Part shown: positions 6,915 to 8,060 of the stretch, piece after piece
Position numbering within the stretch: the stretch's first letter is position 1
Layout: the number at the start of each line of letters is the position of its first letter
Assembly (NCBI GenBank): GCA_964568355.1
Contig: CAZMRK010000010.1
Location: 1 to 8,060, forward strand
DNA length: 8,060 nt
Direction of reading: 5' to 3'
DNA from: JAJPJX01 sp964568355
Lineage (GTDB): Bacteria; Acidobacteriota; Terriglobia; Bryobacterales; Bryobacteraceae
The notes under the pieces: generated by a model
What the model was told of the DNA's origin: nothing
The model's database searches: none
What the model saw: only the letters and a program-made list of their open reading frames with translations
Position numbers and translations under genes: made by a program

Positions 6915-6939
6915 CAGCTTTTGATAAATAAAGAGGCAC

Positions 6940-8060
6940 ATGCTTCCCCGTATCGTATTCGTCCTCCTGCTGGGTGTAGTATCAGGCCTCGCGCAGCGTT
7001 CCAGAGCGCCCGAACGCTCGGTGAATCCCCTGGGTAATCGTCCCGAAGTCATCGAAAAAGGCCGGGAAATCTACAACAAATCGTGCACTATGTGCCACGG
7101 CTTGAATGGTACCGTGGGCGATCGGGCTCCCGCGCTGGCTGCTACCCGGCGATATCTTCGTTCCTCGGAACCCGACATTTTTGACGCCATCCGAAACGGC
7201 ATCGCAGGCACCCTGATGCCGCCTTCCTCGATGCCCGAAAATGACGTCTGGGGCGTCGTTGCCTATATTCGCAGCCTGCGGGCTACGGCGAACGACTCCC
7301 CCGTAGAGGGAGATCGTGCCCACGGGGAGGCGCTGTTTCGGGGCAAAGGCCGCTGCCTGGAGTGCCACACGCTGAACGGCAGCGGTGGATTTCTCGGCCC
7401 GGACCTTTCGAATATCGCCGCCGAACGCAGCCTGAATTTTCTGCGCGATACCCTGACCAAGCCCCGCCCGAATCTGAGCCGCGGCTACCGCTCGGCGCAG
7501 GTCGTGACCAGCCACGGGCAGACGCTCCGGGGCATCGTGCGCAATCAGAATCCTTTCTCCGTGCAGTTTCTGGACACCGGCGGCAAACTGCACCTGTTCA
7601 GCCGGGAGGAAGTAAAATCGGTCACTTACGACGAACATTCCATGATGCCGGTGGCCGCCAAGGCGCTCAGCCCAGGCGAAATACAGGATCTGCTGGCGTA
7701 CCTCGCACGCCTGACCCGGACCCCGGGAGGCCCGGTCGTGGTGGCGAAAAGCCCCGCGAGAGGTATCACCTATCAGGATCTGTTGCACCCGGATCCCGCC
7801 AACTGGTTGAGCTATAACGGCTCCTACAACTCCCAGCGGCATAGCCATCTCAAACAAATCGATCTGCAGAATGTCGCCACGATAGTCCCTAAGTGGATCT
7901 TCCACATGCCGGGCGCCGAACGCCTGGAGAGCGTGCCCGTGGTGGTGGACGGGGTCATGTATGTCTCGCAGCCGAATGAGGTCTATGCCCTCGACGGCCG
8001 CAGCGGCAGGGTGATCTGGGAGTACCGTCATCAGCCCGCCATGCGGCGCGGTCCTAACCG
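6940..8060 (+). CDS. Secreted tandem cytochrome c / PQQ-dehydrogenase-like propeller protein, 3'-truncated
   Basis: 373 residues are visible and no stop occurs before the window ends. ATG 6940 is the first start after an in-frame TAA at 6925-6927. The N-terminus is a short signal peptide (MLPRIVFVLLLGVVSGLAQ). Domain 1 (about 35-113) is a class I cytochrome c with CTMCH (49-53) and probable axial Met in TLMPP (M93). Domain 2 (about 125-258) has CLECH (139-143), LGPDLSNIA (152-160), a beta-rich insert and SMMP (M235/M236), then LSPGEIQDLLAYL; this matches my recollection of the TIGR02603-type heme-binding domain. From about 278 a quinoprotein propeller begins: NWLSYNGSYNSQRHSHL, KWIFHMPG, LESVPVVVDGVMYVSQP and VYALDGRSGRVIWEY. 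The only four cysteines are the heme ligands. Likely a periplasmic oxidoreductase passing electrons from the propeller to the hemes; the substrate is unknown. The weak AGAGG site sits only 3 nt from the ATG. Confidence 0.93.
   Translation, partial: MLPRIVFVLLLGVVSGLAQRSRAPERSVNPLGNRPEVIEKGREIYNKSCTMCHGLNGTVGDRAPALAATRRYLRSSEPDIFDAIRNGIAGTLMPPSSMPENDVWGVVAYIRSLRATANDSPVEGDRAHGEALFRGKGRCLECHTLNGSGGFLGPDLSNIAAERSLNFLRDTLTKPRPNLSRGYRSAQVVTSHGQTLRGIVRNQNPFSVQFLDTGGKLHLFSREEVKSVTYDEHSMMPVAAKALSPGEIQDLLAYLARLTRTPGGPVVVAKSPARGITYQDLLHPDPANWLSYNGSYNSQRHSHLKQIDLQNVATIVPKWIFHMPGAERLESVPVVVDGVMYVSQPNEVYALDGRSGRVIWEYRHQPAMRRGPN

Larger units (their letters stand above)
6237..6939. other. 703-bp divergent intergenic region, no convincing gene
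   Basis: This gap separates the leftward 607-residue gene from the rightward cytochrome/quinoprotein gene. It is visibly more AT-rich than the flanking genes, and its short open frames lack ribosome sites or recognisable protein character. What it holds, from left to right: a structured leader (6273-6460), a leftward promoter (6508-6536), a second leftward promoter with a palindrome (6613-6642), two T7 tracts exactly 10 bp apart (6666-6682), and a stretch near 6853-6939 with an unattached AGGAGG and a repeated CCGGACGGG. I see no confident rightward promoter for the cytochrome gene, nor any riboswitch class that I can name. Confidence 0.7.

Noticed and set aside
6897..6922. Possible rightward intrinsic terminator just before the cytochrome gene
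   Set aside because: The stem relies on three G-U pairs and is followed by only four Ts; no upstream rightward gene needs it.
6923..6928. GATAAA as a -10 box for the cytochrome gene (TTGTTC 16 nt upstream)
   Set aside because: The start would fall about 5 nt before the ATG, downstream of most of the ribosome site, and the -35 match is poor.
6982..8031. 349-codon open frame on the minus strand
   Set aside because: It lies antisense to the cytochrome/quinoprotein gene, whose plus-strand frame carries two CxxCH motifs and propeller motifs.
1..8060. CRISPR arrays, tRNA/rRNA genes, insertion sequences, toxin-antitoxin or phage-defence genes
   Set aside because: I saw no regularly spaced repeats, no cloverleaf or rRNA signatures, no transposase motifs, and no small paired genes on either strand.

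Overview
The window looks like a chromosomal segment from an acidobacterium of the Solibacter/Bryobacter group (Acidobacteriota, Bryobacterales). The main reason is the long minus-strand secreted protein at 2159-4294. It ends in a domain I recognise as the Solibacter-type C-terminal domain (TIGR03437-like), a paralogous domain very abundant in that lineage. The second secreted protein (4413-6236) and a tandem cytochrome/quinoprotein at the right edge also fit this group. The assignment is by recognition of sequence style, not by a database search.

Layout from left to right: (1) positions 1-2100 (+) hold most of an HrpB-type DEAH-family helicase, cut at its N-terminus by the window edge. (2) A 58-bp convergent gap carries a GC-rich stem-loop. 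(3) 2159-4294 (-) encodes a 711-residue exported protein with about four Ig-like (invasin/Big_1-like) repeats and the Solibacter C-terminal domain. (4) 4360-4390 holds a textbook intrinsic terminator for the next minus-strand gene. (5) 4413-6236 (-) encodes a 607-residue exported protein of unknown function with strong translation and termination signals. (6) 6237-6939 is a 703-bp, comparatively AT-rich divergent intergenic region. I see no convincing gene in it, but I see two tandem sigma70-like promoters pointing leftward, one with a palindrome filling its spacer, and a long, structured 5' leader. (7) 6940-8060 (+) begins a large periplasmic protein with two c-type heme domains followed by the first blades of a PQQ-dehydrogenase-like propeller. 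It runs off the right edge.

The two minus-strand secreted proteins are neighbours with a strong terminator between them, so they are probably separate transcription units. Nothing in the sequence ties the helicase functionally to the exported proteins. The divergent region 6237-6939 could co-regulate the 607-residue protein and the cytochrome/quinoprotein, but only the leftward promoters are well supported.

I found no CRISPR array, tRNA, rRNA, transposase, integrase or recognisable defence system. The most interesting items are the quinoprotein with N-terminal tandem hemes and an apparently missing vicinal-cysteine motif, the promoter with an operator-like palindrome in its spacer, and the structured leader of the 607-residue gene.
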